Positions 34,336 through 43,995 are shown, counted from the first letter of the stretch. The stretch: DNA of 64,000 nucleotides from Mucilaginibacter defluvii (GCF_039543225.1 NZ_BAABJI010000001.1:709193-773192), one strand, 5' to 3'. Numbers and translations are program-made. The notes: a model not told the origin generated them from the letters alone.

Positions 34336-35343
34336 CTAAAATTTTAAAATACCTATCCGGCCTTTATCACCAGCCAGTAAAACCAGGCTTCCGGTACGTG
34401 CTTTAAGGCAAACGTTATAACTTCCGCTATCAATTTGTTTCCAGGTTTTGCCGCCATCCGTGCTAAGGTTAGTGCCCGCGGTACCGGTTGCTATAAAGGT
34501 TTTGCCTTTAATATGTTCAACGCCTGATTGAAAACCGCCAGGCATCGCTGCCGAAAGGCTGAATTTTTCACCGTTAAATATCGCTGCTACCGAATCCCGC
34601 TTTGCCGGCTGCTCATAATCTCCACCTACAACTATTAGTGTAGCATTGTGTTTCGCTATGCCAAATGCCCCCTGGCTGCTTTTGCTTTGCGGCAGGGGCG
34701 TGTTAATATATTTCCAGTCCAATTTATTTACCGGCGAACAAATATAGCGGGAAGCCGTTCCGCCGGTGGCTATTAAAATTTGTCCTTGCTGTATGCGCAT
34801 ACAGGTGCCGCTAGCGGCAAAAGCGGCTTCGCCCGGTAAGGCGTCAGGCGCGTTGCTAACCTGTGCCCAGGTATTGCCGCCATCATTAGTTTCGAGCAGC
34901 AGGAATTTGTTGTTAATCGGGTCGCCCATAATAAAGCCGTGCTTGCTGTCGGCAAAGTCCATCGCATCTAAAAAATAGGCAGCATCGTTGTTCTCAAAAA
35001 CTTTTGTCCACGTGTTGCCGCCATCAGTGGTTTTAAGTACCAGGGCCGGGGTGCCTGAGGCAATAACCACGGCTTTCTTCTCTGAAAAAGCCTGAACGTC
35101 CCTGAAATCAGCCTTCTCATAACCCTTTACCTGTTGCCATTTCCAGGTTATTCCGCCATCTGTAGTAATGGCTACATGGCCTTTGCTGCCGCTTATCCAG
35201 GCCACGCGATCGTTAATAACCGACATGCCGCGAATACTTGCCGTTACAGTTTGCGGAATCAGGGTTACGGTTTGCGCATTAAGCTGTTGTAAGCCGGCGG
35301 CAAGCATCAGGATAATTAAAAATGGTTTGAGGTACTTGTTCAT
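34336..35343 (-). CDS. Exported YCF48/BNR-repeat beta-propeller protein
   Basis: A 335-residue secreted protein, signal peptide ending at LNAQ. It has at least four Asp-box motifs (TTDGGITW, TTDGGNTW, TNDGGNTW, STDGGKTW), which place it among the YCF48/sialidase-like beta-propellers. In plants and cyanobacteria YCF48 helps assemble photosystem II; in Bacteroidota these proteins are generic exported propellers of unknown role. No sialidase catalytic residues are obvious, so I do not call it an enzyme. Confidence 0.85.
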   Translation of the reverse strand: MNKYLKPFLIILMLAAGLQQLNAQTVTLIPQTVTASIRGMSVINDRVAWISGSKGHVAITTDGGITWKWQQVKGYEKADFRDVQAFSEKKAVVIASGTPALVLKTTDGGNTWTKVFENNDAAYFLDAMDFADSKHGFIMGDPINNKFLLLETNDGGNTWAQVSNAPDALPGEAAFAASGTCMRIQQGQILIATGGTASRYICSPVNKLDWKYINTPLPQSKSSQGAFGIAKHNATLIVVGGDYEQPAKRDSVAAIFNGEKFSLSAAMPGGFQSGVEHIKGKTFIATGTAGTNLSTDGGKTWKQIDSGSYNVCLKARTGSLVLLAGDKGRIGILKF

Positions 35344-35409
35344 AACAACGAATATAAACAGGCTTTATAATGATTTAATATTTTGTTTTCACTATTTCAT
35401 TAAAGCCAT

Positions 35410-35417
35410 TATATTTG
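35410..35417 (+). promoter_or_regulatory. -7 box before the tRNA-Leu pair
   Basis: TATATTTG, a perfect match to the Bacteroidetes -7 consensus TAnnTTTG, 30 bp before the first tRNA-Leu. A TTTG at 35382 is slightly farther upstream than usual, so the -33 element is uncertain. Confidence 0.6.
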
Positions 35418-35447
35418 CAGCCTCATTTGAGCCTTTGGTTCATTTAA

Positions 35448-35531
35448 GCCCGGGTGGCGAAATTGGTAAACGTTGCGGTCTCAGAAGCCGTTGAGAATTG
35501 TCTCTTGAGAGTTCGAGTCTCTCCTCGGGCA
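35448..35531 (+). tRNA. tRNA-Leu (CAG)
   Basis: 84-nt class II tRNA with long variable arm. Acceptor arms GCCCGGG and CTCGGGC pair; the anticodon loop CTCAGAA gives CAG; the T-arm reads GAGTTCGAGTCTC. First of two tRNA-Leu genes in tandem. Confidence 0.95.
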
Positions 35532-35544
35532 CGCCCCAAAACAC

Positions 35545-35577
35545 AAAACAGATCAGCATAAGTTGGTCTGTTTTTTT
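35545..35577 (+). terminator. Hairpin and T-run between the two tRNA-Leu genes
   Basis: Arms AAAACAGATCA and TGGTCTGTTTT, with one T-G pair, an 8-nt loop and a run of seven T. A regular factor-independent terminator for the first tRNA-Leu. The second gene may then need its own promoter or read-through. Confidence 0.8.
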
Positions 35578-35593
35578 AATAACGCAGAGTTAT

Positions 35594-35677
35594 GCCCAGG
35601 TGGCGAAATTGGTAGACGCACCATCTTGAGGGGGTGGCATTCGTAAGGATGTACGAGTTCGAATCTCGTTCTGGGCA
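35594..35677 (+). tRNA. tRNA-Leu (GAG)
   Basis: 84-nt class II tRNA. Acceptor arms GCCCAGG and TCTGGGC pair with one G-T; anticodon stem CCATC/GGTGG; loop TTGAGGG gives GAG; T-arm GAGTTCGAATCTC. It follows tRNA-Leu(CAG) by 62 bp and shares its D-arm, so they are related copies with different anticodons. Confidence 0.95.
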
Positions 35678-35793
35678 CTTTCAAATTGATATCTTCTCAC
35701 TTTTACATCGCGAAAACCTCAGTTCTCCCTGAACTTTTTTTACTGCTTTCGGTTACTGCATTAGTGTTTCAGGCCTTTTAAATTTTTACATAC

Positions 35794-36657
35794 ATGGCAT
35801 CAGGTTTTTTTGCAGTACTGGATGATATAACCGCTTTAATGGATGATGTAGCCGTTACCGCCAAGGTGGCATCGCGTAAAACGGCGGGTATTTTGGGGGA
35901 TGATCTGGCGGTGAATGCCGAGAAGGCTACAGGTTTTCTGGCCTCCCGCGAGTTGCCCGTACTATGGGCCATCACCAAAGGCTCATTTATCAATAAGGTT
36001 ATCATTGTACCGATAGCCTTGTTGCTAAGCTCATTTTTACCTGCTGCAATCACCATTATATTGGTATTGGGCGGCTTTTACCTGGCTTATGAGGGTGTCG
36101 AAAAAATAATCGAGTTCTTTTTCCATAAAGCAAAGCCTGCTCACGCGGTTGTTGCTGAAAATACGCTGGATGACCAAGCCGCCGAGAAGGCTAAGGTGAG
36201 GTCGGCCATTACAACTGATTTTATCCTGTCCGTTGAGATCGTTATCATCGCGCTCGGCACCGTAACAGATCGTGATCTGGCCATACGCACGCTAACGGTT
36301 TCGGCTGTAGCCATATTGGCAACAGTTGGCGTTTATGGTATCGTAGCACTGATAGTGCGCATGGATGACGCGGGTTATAAGCTGATCAAAAAAAGTAATG
36401 ACAAAGGCTTTTTGGCAACCCTGGGGCATCTGCTGGTAAAGGCCTTACCGTTGATTATAAAAGTATTGGCAGTGGCGGGTACCATAGCGCTGGTACTGGT
36501 ATCGGGTGGTATATTTGCGCACAATATTGATTATCTGCACCATTTTGCGCCCGGCATACCTGCAACAATTAAAGAGTTTATATTAGGCCTGGCTGCCGGT
36601 TTGCTGGCAGTAGGTGTGACTGGTTTTGGGAAAAAAATATTCGGCTTATATAAGTAA
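35794..36657 (+). CDS. DUF808 (YedI-like) inner-membrane protein
   Basis: A 287-residue membrane protein with the family's N-terminus SGFFAVLDDITALMDDVAVTAKVASRKTAGILGDDLAVNAEKATGF and about five or six membrane helices from residue 65 on. It is the same family as E. coli YedI, whose function is unknown. It starts at the ATG at 35794 and stands alone, 117 bp after tRNA-Leu. Confidence 0.9.
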   Translation: MASGFFAVLDDITALMDDVAVTAKVASRKTAGILGDDLAVNAEKATGFLASRELPVLWAITKGSFINKVIIVPIALLLSSFLPAAITIILVLGGFYLAYEGVEKIIEFFFHKAKPAHAVVAENTLDDQAAEKAKVRSAITTDFILSVEIVIIALGTVTDRDLAIRTLTVSAVAILATVGVYGIVALIVRMDDAGYKLIKKSNDKGFLATLGHLLVKALPLIIKVLAVAGTIALVLVSGGIFAHNIDYLHHFAPGIPATIKEFILGLAAGLLAVGVTGFGKKIFGLYK

Positions 36658-36731
36658 CCGCTGAGTGTCTAAACAAGGTTAGCTTTCAATAATTAAAGAT
36701 CGAGTGCGTCGTCGCAGGTAATATTATTATC

Positions 36732-37067
36732 TTAATCAAGCCCGGGCGCAAGCAAACGCGGGTTAACGCTGCCGCTGTTAGCTTCGGTAATTTTATGCAG
36801 ATTATATCGCGTTTCGCCATTGTCGGTATTTACAGTAACCAAGCCGTTTTTATCCCATTGAGCTAAGAGCGCTTTTGCTTCGTTGGTAAGTGCCTCGTCG
36901 CTTTCTTTTTGATGTAATGCCAGCAGGTGGGCTGCAATTTCATCAGCGTTACCTTCACCAATATCGGCTAAAGCAAAGGCGAGTTGCTCACGTAAAGCAG
37001 CGCTATTATCAAAATGAGCCGGTACATGCAGCGGCTTATGTTCTTCTCTGAATTGCTGATCGTTCAT
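36732..37067 (-). CDS. Small winged-helix-like protein of unknown function
   Basis: A 111-residue soluble protein. The middle (ALADIGEGNADEIAAHLLAL, then LLAQWDKNGLVTVNTDNGETRYNLHK) reads like a winged-helix fold with a beta wing, but without strongly basic recognition residues. It is convergent with the DUF808 gene. I do not recognise a named family. Confidence 0.65.
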   Translation of the reverse strand: MNDQQFREEHKPLHVPAHFDNSAALREQLAFALADIGEGNADEIAAHLLALHQKESDEALTNEAKALLAQWDKNGLVTVNTDNGETRYNLHKITEANSGSVNPRLLAPGLD

Positions 37068-37331
37068 GGTAGGTGATTTGCTTATATTACAATCAAAAAA
37101 ATATTTTGTTGCAGGTGGTCATCTATTTGTTGATCGTTATTATAAAAAGCCCATTTTTAGCACCTTTTGCCTTTTAGAACAATTGATATCAGTGCTGAGC
37201 GATCCGGTTAAAATCCCATACTCTATTTTATTGGCTAACTATTATGCGATAATTGCAAGTGCGTTAATTACTGCTTTTGATGATGTACCTTGCGTTTAAA
37301 ATAAAAACCAATTAAGCTAAGCCTATACATT

Positions 37332-39584
37332 ATGAGGAAGATATACCTTTTATTCCTGCTTGCTACCACTTTTGTAACCTTTGCAACAGCGCAACGCCGC
37401 AAACCGGTTGCGGATAATAGTAACCTGTTGCTTTTGGCCGATAAACCGGCTACCGACTGGATGACCGAGGCTTACCCGATAGGCAACGGCCGTATAGGTG
37501 CGATGGTTTTTGGCGGTGTAAAACAGGAGCATATACAGTTTAATGAGCAAAGCCTTTGGACCGGCGACGAAAAGGAAACCGGAGCTTACCAGGCCTTTGG
37601 TGACCTGTTTATTGATTTTGAGCAATCCGGCGATAGTACCGTATCAGCTTACACCCGTAAGCTTGATATTACCAAGGCGGTACAAAGCATATATTATAAA
37701 GCAGGGAAGGTTAATTATGCAAGAGAATACTTTTGCTCCTTCCCTGATAAGGTATTGGTGTTGCGTTATACCGCTGGGCAAAAGACGGCTTACAATGCTG
37801 TTCTTAAACTAAAGGATGCCCACGGTGCCAAAATTACGGGCAAGGGCAACACACTTACTATAAATGGCACGTTGGATAATGGCCTGGCTTATGCCGCTTC
37901 GCTAAAGATCATATTAAATGGCGGGCAATCAGCATTAACAAAGGATGCCGACGGCAACGCGCAGCTTTCCATCAAAAAGGCGGATAGCTTTACCATATTG
38001 TTAACGGCGGCTACCAACTACAGCAATCAGCAAGCAAAAAAATGGCGAAGTGGGGTAACGCCAATCGCCAAGAATGATAAGATCATGGCTGCCGCTGTTG
38101 CTAAACCTTACAGCCAATTACTGGCAAGGCACATCAAGGATTACACAAACCTGTTTGGCAGGGTGAAATTATCCTTGGGCAATGCGCAGGCTAGTAGTGC
38201 TGAAACAACCTATCAGCGTATTGTTGCTTATAAAAAGAATAATGATACCGGCCTCGAGGAGCTGCTGTTTCAATACGGGCGGTATTTGTTCATTAGTTCA
38301 TCAAGGCAGGGTGGTTTGCCCGCTAATTTGCAGGGCTTATGGAATAACAGCAACAACCCGCCCTGGCGATCAGACTATCACTCCAACATCAACATACAAA
38401 TGAATTACTGGCTGGCCGGGCCTACCAACCTGGCTGAATGCGAGTGGCCGTACATTGATTACATCAACAGTATGCGTTCGGTAAAAAAACAACGTACGCT
38501 TGAGGAATATCCCGACGTAAGGGGTTGGACGGTACGTACCGAAAACGGCGTTTTTGGCGGGCAAGGTTATTTATGGAATACCCCCGGCAGCGCCTGGTAC
38601 ATGCAGGCCGTTTGGGATCATTACGCTTTTACCGGGGATGTAGCTTATCTGCGTAACACAGCTTACCCGGTTATTAAGGAGATTGTTGAGTTTTGGGACG
38701 ATCACCTGAAGCGCCGTGAAGATGGCACCCTGGTTGCCCCCATGGGCTGGTCGCCGGAGCATGGGCCTACCGAGGATGGCGTTACGCACGATCAGGAGAT
38801 CATATATGATCTGTTCACCAATTATATTGAGGCCGCTACCATACTTAATATCGATAAGCCATACCGCGATCGCGTAGCCGATATGCGTGCGCACCTGCTT
38901 AAACCCAAGATAGGTAAGTGGGGCCAATTGCAGGAGTGGGAAACCGACCGCGACGACCCGAAGGATAATCATCGCCACATATCGCACCTGTACGCCTTGC
39001 ATCCCGGCAGGCAGATCAGCCCGACCACTACGCCCGAACTCGCCGAAGCCGCTCGTGTAACCCTTCAGGCCCGCGGCGACGAATCAACCGGATGGTCAAT
39101 GGCCTGGAAAATGAATTTTTGGGCACGCCTGCACGATGGTAACCACGCCCACAAAATACTACGCAACTTCATTACCCTTGTTGGCGGCGCAGGTGTTGAT
39201 TATAACGAGGGTGGTGGTATATACTCCAACCTGTTTTGCGCGCATCCGCCGTTCCAGATAGATGGTAACCTGGGCTACACCGCGGGTATTGCCGAAATGC
39301 TGCTGCAAAGCCAAACCGGCGAACTGGAGCTGCTGCCGGCCCTGCCCGATGCCTGGTCGGTCGGGATGGTTAAAGGCCTGGTTGCCCGCGGAGGTTTTGT
39401 GATCAGTGAGCTGCAATGGCAAAACAAGCGCATTACCAAGCTGGTGATCACCTCAAAAAATGGGGGCTTATGCAAGCTCAGGCTGCCTAATGGGTTAACC
39501 GATGCCACGGGCAAAAGCACCGGTGCCACTTACAGCTTTAAAACAAGGGCTGGCGGTGTTTATACTTTTAAAGCCGGTAAGTAA
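37332..39584 (+). CDS. GH95 alpha-L-fucosidase-type glycoside hydrolase
   Basis: A 750-residue exported enzyme, signal peptide ending at TATAQ. The start of the mature protein (WMTEAYPIGNGRIGAMVFGGV, HIQFNEQSLWTG) is the classic GH95 N-terminal domain. Catalytic-domain motifs are present: SNINIQMNYW with the two Asn used for water activation in characterised GH95 enzymes, SPEHG with the general-acid Glu, and QIDGNLGYTAGIAEML with the supporting Asp. It inverts and hydrolyses alpha-L-fucosides (or alpha-L-galactosides) in the periplasm. No SusCD pair adjoins it, so it is not part of a classical polysaccharide utilisation locus here. Confidence 0.93.
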   Translation: MRKIYLLFLLATTFVTFATAQRRKPVADNSNLLLLADKPATDWMTEAYPIGNGRIGAMVFGGVKQEHIQFNEQSLWTGDEKETGAYQAFGDLFIDFEQSGDSTVSAYTRKLDITKAVQSIYYKAGKVNYAREYFCSFPDKVLVLRYTAGQKTAYNAVLKLKDAHGAKITGKGNTLTINGTLDNGLAYAASLKIILNGGQSALTKDADGNAQLSIKKADSFTILLTAATNYSNQQAKKWRSGVTPIAKNDKIMAAAVAKPYSQLLARHIKDYTNLFGRVKLSLGNAQASSAETTYQRIVAYKKNNDTGLEELLFQYGRYLFISSSRQGGLPANLQGLWNNSNNPPWRSDYHSNINIQMNYWLAGPTNLAECEWPYIDYINSMRSVKKQRTLEEYPDVRGWTVRTENGVFGGQGYLWNTPGSAWYMQAVWDHYAFTGDVAYLRNTAYPVIKEIVEFWDDHLKRREDGTLVAPMGWSPEHGPTEDGVTHDQEIIYDLFTNYIEAATILNIDKPYRDRVADMRAHLLKPKIGKWGQLQEWETDRDDPKDNHRHISHLYALHPGRQISPTTTPELAEAARVTLQARGDESTGWSMAWKMNFWARLHDGNHAHKILRNFITLVGGAGVDYNEGGGIYSNLFCAHPPFQIDGNLGYTAGIAEMLLQSQTGELELLPALPDAWSVGMVKGLVARGGFVISELQWQNKRITKLVITSKNGGLCKLRLPNGLTDATGKSTGATYSFKTRAGGVYTFKAGK

Positions 39585-39736
39585 GGTAGGATTTTTTGTT
39601 GTTACGATGCATTTCCGGGCTAATCAGCTTGAGAGGATAGTAATTAATTTAGTTTTTGGTTGAATAACTGCCTAAATCGTTTTAACTTACGGGCTTTAAA
39701 AACCAATAAATTAAATTAATAACCCCATTACCTCGC

Positions 39737-42193
39737 ATGAGAAAAACACTTTTCGCATGGTTGCTTGGCTGTTCTGTGGCTTTTGCCCAGGAGCGTAAAG
39801 CCCCGGCTTATCCGTTAATTACCCATGATCCTTACTTCAGTATATGGTCAACCACTGATGAGTTGAATAAAGGCACCACCAGCCACTGGACAGGCGCTAA
39901 CCAATCGCTCACCGGCTTAATTAATATTGATGGCAAGGTTTACAGTTTTTTAGGCAAGCCCGATAAGGTTTATCAAACCATAGTTCCGGCAGGCGAGCAG
40001 GAAGCGTACCCGGTAACTTATACCGAAACCAAACCCGGCGATAACTGGATAAATGCTGACTTTGACGACGCGCAATGGCAAAAAGGCGCGGGCGCTTTAG
40101 GCAGCCGAGGTTCGGTAGCCAAAACCGTTTGGGCTAAGGATGAGGTATGGATACGTAAGACGTTTACCTTTGATGATCTCTCCGCCGGTACCGTGTACCT
40201 TAAAATTCAGCATGACGATAAGGCTACGGTTTACCTTAACGGGCAGCAGATATATACCAAGCCCGACCTGCAAGGTAAATTTGCCTATATACCGTTAACC
40301 GGCAATTTGGCTAAAGCATTAAAAAAAGGCCGTAATGTATTAAGTGTTTACGCGGTAAACACCGGCGGCCCCTCATTTGTTGATTTTGGTTTAGTTCAGG
40401 AATCCCCGGCAAGCAAATCAATGGCTTTTACCGAAGGCAAACAAAAAAGCCTGCAGTTTAATGCTACCCAAACCGTTTACGAATTTACCTGCGGCCCGGC
40501 TGATCTGACGGTGACCTTTACCTCGCCACTGCTGATGAACGATTTAAATTTGCTTGCCAGGCCGGTAAGCTATATTGCAGCCAAAGTGCGCGCCAATGAT
40601 GGTGCCGCGCATAAGGTTAGCCTTTACTTTGGCGCATCAACCAATGTGGCGGTGCATAATGCTTTTCAGCAGGTGGAGGCAAGTAAGTACACGGCCAACA
40701 GCCTGTCGGTACTAAAAGCGGGGACTATTGAGCAGCCCTTATTAAAACGTACCGGTGATGATGTGCGTATTGATTGGGGATACATGTATGTTGCTGTTCC
40801 GCAAAGCTACCATGCTATACAAACCATCACCAACACCGGCGATGCGCTGAAAACGCTTTTTGGCCAGCGCGTAGCACAAACTGGTCAGTTAAAAGGGGAG
40901 CAACTGGTGCTGAACACTGTTATACCTATGGGCAGCGTAGGCGCAACCGCTAAAGAGCAGTTTGTAATGCTCGGGTATGATGACCTGTACCCGGTGCAAT
41001 ATTTTAAAAATAATTTACGCCCGTGGTGGAATACCGACGGCAAGCAAACTATCGAACAACAACTGGCATTAGCCGCGACGCAATATAAAACCGTAACGCA
41101 GCAATGCAACGCCTTTGATAAAAAGCTATATGCCGATGCCCTTAAAAGCGGCGGCGAAGCGTATGCCAACCTTTGCGAACTGGCTTACAGGCAGGCGGTA
41201 TCAGCGCATAAGCTGGTGAAAAGCCTGGAAGGAGAGATGCTGTTTCTGTCAAAGGAGAATTTTAGTAATGGTTCTATTGGTACGGTGGATATTACCTACC
41301 CATCGGCGCCTTTATTCCTGATCTATAACCCTGACTTGGTTAAAGGGATGATGAACGGCATCTTCTACTTTAGCGAGAGCGGCAAGTGGGCAAAACCTTA
41401 TTCAGCGCATGACCTAGGTACCTATCCGCAGGCAAACGGACAAACTTACGGCGAGGATATGCCGGTTGAAGAATCAGGCAATATGCTGATCCTGGCCGCC
41501 GCCATTGCCAAAGTGGAAGGCAATGCCAACTATGCTAAAAAGCACTGGAAAACGCTTACTACATGGGCCGAATATCTGGCTAAGGATGGCTTTGATCCCG
41601 CCAACCAGTTATCAACTGATGATTTTGCCGGTCACCTGGCACGCAATGCCAACCTTTCTGTTAAAGCCATAGTTGCCCTTGGCGGTTACGGTACACTGGC
41701 CGGCATGATGGGCGATAAGGCAACCGGCCAAAAATACACCGCTATGGCTAAGGATATGGCCAAACGCTGGATGGAAGCTGCCGACGCGGGCGACCATTAC
41801 GCGCTAACCTTTAATAACAAAAATACCTGGAGTCAAAAGTATAACCTGGTTTGGGATAAGGTGTTAAAGCTTGACCTCTTCCCGAAAGAAGTGTACAGCA
41901 GGGAGGTAAAGTACTATCTTACCAAACAGGAAAAGTACGGCCTGCCGTTGGATAGCCGTAAAACCTATACCAAAAGCGATTGGATTACCTGGACAGCCAC
42001 GCTGGCCGATAACCCAGCTGATTTTAAGGCGCTGATTGCACCTGTTTACACCTACGTTTTAGAAACACCCGACCGTGTACCCATGAGCGACTGGCACGAA
42101 ACGAAGGATGCCCGCCGCCAAAACTTCACCGCGCGCAGCGTAGTAGGTGGTTTTTACATTAAAATGCTGAATGATAAGCTGAACAAAAAATAA
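39737..42193 (+). CDS. Glutaminase-A-like DUF4965/DUF5127 protein with a carbohydrate-binding-like insert
   Basis: An 818-residue exported protein, signal peptide ending at AFAQ. The start PAYPLITHDPYFSIWSTTDELN and the later GEDMPVEESGNMLILAAAIAKVEGN and DGFDPANQLSTDDFAGHLARNANLSVKAI are the signature of the glutaminase-A family (DUF5127-DUF4965-DUF1793), which has an (alpha/alpha)6-type catalytic domain. Residues about 100-220 look like an inserted galactose-binding-like domain (WINADFDDAQWQKG, KIQHDDKATVYLNGQQIY). Fungal members were named glutaminases, but many bacterial ones lie beside glycosidases, as here with GH95, and may act on glycans. The reaction is therefore uncertain. Confidence 0.87.
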   Translation: MRKTLFAWLLGCSVAFAQERKAPAYPLITHDPYFSIWSTTDELNKGTTSHWTGANQSLTGLINIDGKVYSFLGKPDKVYQTIVPAGEQEAYPVTYTETKPGDNWINADFDDAQWQKGAGALGSRGSVAKTVWAKDEVWIRKTFTFDDLSAGTVYLKIQHDDKATVYLNGQQIYTKPDLQGKFAYIPLTGNLAKALKKGRNVLSVYAVNTGGPSFVDFGLVQESPASKSMAFTEGKQKSLQFNATQTVYEFTCGPADLTVTFTSPLLMNDLNLLARPVSYIAAKVRANDGAAHKVSLYFGASTNVAVHNAFQQVEASKYTANSLSVLKAGTIEQPLLKRTGDDVRIDWGYMYVAVPQSYHAIQTITNTGDALKTLFGQRVAQTGQLKGEQLVLNTVIPMGSVGATAKEQFVMLGYDDLYPVQYFKNNLRPWWNTDGKQTIEQQLALAATQYKTVTQQCNAFDKKLYADALKSGGEAYANLCELAYRQAVSAHKLVKSLEGEMLFLSKENFSNGSIGTVDITYPSAPLFLIYNPDLVKGMMNGIFYFSESGKWAKPYSAHDLGTYPQANGQTYGEDMPVEESGNMLILAAAIAKVEGNANYAKKHWKTLTTWAEYLAKDGFDPANQLSTDDFAGHLARNANLSVKAIVALGGYGTLAGMMGDKATGQKYTAMAKDMAKRWMEAADAGDHYALTFNNKNTWSQKYNLVWDKVLKLDLFPKEVYSREVKYYLTKQEKYGLPLDSRKTYTKSDWITWTATLADNPADFKALIAPVYTYVLETPDRVPMSDWHETKDARRQNFTARSVVGGFYIKMLNDKLNKK

Positions 42194-42210
42194 CCCTAAG
42201 GCTGAATATT

Positions 42211-42257
42211 AAAAGATCGCCCGGTTGTATAAAACAGTCGGGCGATCTTTTTTTTTT
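42211..42257. terminator. Bidirectional terminator
   Basis: Arms AAAAGATCGCCCG and CGGGCGATCTTTT, followed by a run of T on the plus strand, between the convergent genes ending at 42193 and 42275. Confidence 0.9.
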
Positions 42258-42274
42258 GATGAAGATATTGCCTG

Positions 42275-43114
42275 TTAATTAAACCTGTCGTTACCGCTTA
42301 TTTCGCGGTACGGCTGTTTAAAAAAGTTGTTTACCGTTGTGTTAAACTGATCTTTATAATTCACTAATGTTGAATGCCCCGAGTTTGGTAAAATCCACAG
42401 GTATGATTTAGGTATACTGGCTGCTATCTCAATGGTGTGCCTGGTTGGGATCGCGTCATGGTCGCCGCCAATTACCAGCACCGGGCATTTTACACGGTGC
42501 AGATCGGTCAATATGTTTTTAGGCTCCACCAGCATCATATGGTTTACTTTCCACGCGTTTTTTAATAATGGGGCGGAGCCGGAACGTTTCAGGGAGTCGC
42601 GGTATTTTTTGTCGGTTTTGGCTATCTCGTTATAAACAAACGGGTCCAGTGTCGTGGTATCAGGCTTCAGGTTGGCGCCGGTGATGGCTAGTTTGCCTAC
42701 CTTATCAGGATGGCGCATGGCCAGCAGCAAACCATTGATGCCGCCATCGCTCCAGCCAATTACATAACAATTTTTTATTTGGAGCGTGTCCAGCAGGGCG
42801 TTCAGGTCATCGGCCATTATCTCATAGCTCAATGAGTCGCTCAGGTCAGTTGATTTACCCTGCGCCCGGCTATCAACCGCGATAACCTTATAGTTTTTAG
42901 CGAAGTAAGCTATCTGGTTTTCAAAATTACTGATGGAGCCGCCGTTGCCATGTACCAGCAGTAAAGGCTTACCACTTCCGTAAGTTTCGTAATACATTTT
43001 AAAGCCGCGTATGTTGGCATATTTGCCGGCGGCCGGGTTATTGCCAAAGTTTTGTGCCGATGTTGTAAAACCAGAACCACATAACAGCAGAAATAAAGTA
43101 TAGTAAAAGCGCAT
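42275..43114 (-). CDS. Exported alpha/beta hydrolase (second of a tandem pair)
   Basis: A 279-residue exported protein, signal peptide ending at TSAQ. It has a full alpha/beta-hydrolase triad: oxyanion HGNGGS, nucleophile Ser in GWSDGG, Asp in GGDHD and His in NSGHST. It starts 11 bp after the paralogue at 43126 and shares most motifs with it, so the pair arose by tandem duplication. Esterase, lipase or related activity is possible; the substrate is not predictable. Confidence 0.9.
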   Translation of the reverse strand: MRFYYTLFLLLCGSGFTTSAQNFGNNPAAGKYANIRGFKMYYETYGSGKPLLLVHGNGGSISNFENQIAYFAKNYKVIAVDSRAQGKSTDLSDSLSYEIMADDLNALLDTLQIKNCYVIGWSDGGINGLLLAMRHPDKVGKLAITGANLKPDTTTLDPFVYNEIAKTDKKYRDSLKRSGSAPLLKNAWKVNHMMLVEPKNILTDLHRVKCPVLVIGGDHDAIPTRHTIEIAASIPKSYLWILPNSGHSTLVNYKDQFNTTVNNFFKQPYREISGNDRFN

Positions 43115-43125
43115 AATAGCCGGAA

Positions 43126-43995
43126 TTAATTAAAGCGGGCCTCTCCCTCAATTTTACGATAAGGTTTGGCTAAAAAATCACTGATGGTATTATTGAATTC
43201 ATCCTTTTTGTAGATAGGCGTTGCGTGGCCCGAATTGGGAATTATCCACAGGTATGAATTTGGAATATTCTCTGCTATTTCGAGCGTATGGCTGTTCTTG
43301 ATCACATCATGATCGCCGGCTATAACCAGCACCGGGCATTTTATTTTATGCAGCGCATTTGCGGGTATGTTGGGTTGGTATGATAGCAGGCGCATCACCT
43401 TGGCCGTATTTTTAAGCTGTGCCGATGCCGGTTTCATCAGCTTGAGCGAATCCTGTATCTGCCGGTTCCAGCCCATGGCCATACTGTACACCTGCGGATC
43501 AACCGCTGTTGTATCGGGGCGCAGGCTGGCACCGGTAATGGCCAGCTTTTTTACCTTGTCCGGATGGCGCAAGGCGAGCAGCATCCCGTTTATGCCACCA
43601 TCGCTCCAGCCAATTACATTTACCTGTTTAAGCCCCAGATTATCCAGCAGCGTGTTCAGGTCATCAGCCATCATTTCGTAGCTTAAGGAGTCCGACGGAT
43701 CAGTTGATTTTCCCTGTGCACGGCTGTCAGCCAGTATCACCCGGTAATGTTTGGCAAAGTAAGGTATCTGGAAGATAAAGTTATTGATTGAGCCGCCGTT
43801 ACCGTGTATCATCAGCAAAGGCTCGCCCTGGCCATAAACTTCGTAGTACAGCTTAATTCCGCGTATGTTGGCATATTTGCCAGTGGCCGGGTTGCGGCCA
43901 TAAATAGTGGTGTCCATTTCGGCAACTTGTGCATACAATACAGTAGGCGCGAGGTAAAACACTACCGCGCAAAGTAAAAATCTAAACAGGGGCAT
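43126..43995 (-). CDS. Exported alpha/beta hydrolase (first of a tandem pair)
   Basis: A 289-residue exported protein, signal peptide ending near LYAQ. It has the same triad as its downstream twin (HGNGGS, GWSDGG, AGDHD, NSGHAT) and long shared blocks such as YFAKHYRVILADSRAQGKSTD. The N-terminal KYANIRGIKLYYEVYGQGEPLL is typical of exported Bacteroidota hydrolases of this fold. The two genes form an operon. Confidence 0.9.
   Translation of the reverse strand: MPLFRFLLCAVVFYLAPTVLYAQVAEMDTTIYGRNPATGKYANIRGIKLYYEVYGQGEPLLMIHGNGGSINNFIFQIPYFAKHYRVILADSRAQGKSTDPSDSLSYEMMADDLNTLLDNLGLKQVNVIGWSDGGINGMLLALRHPDKVKKLAITGASLRPDTTAVDPQVYSMAMGWNRQIQDSLKLMKPASAQLKNTAKVMRLLSYQPNIPANALHKIKCPVLVIAGDHDVIKNSHTLEIAENIPNSYLWIIPNSGHATPIYKKDEFNNTISDFLAKPYRKIEGEARFN

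Noticed and set aside
37066..37299. 77-codon plus-strand frame before the GH95 gene
   Set aside because: It starts on the opposite strand at the start codon of the 36732 gene, lies in AT-rich intergenic DNA and its translation looks random.
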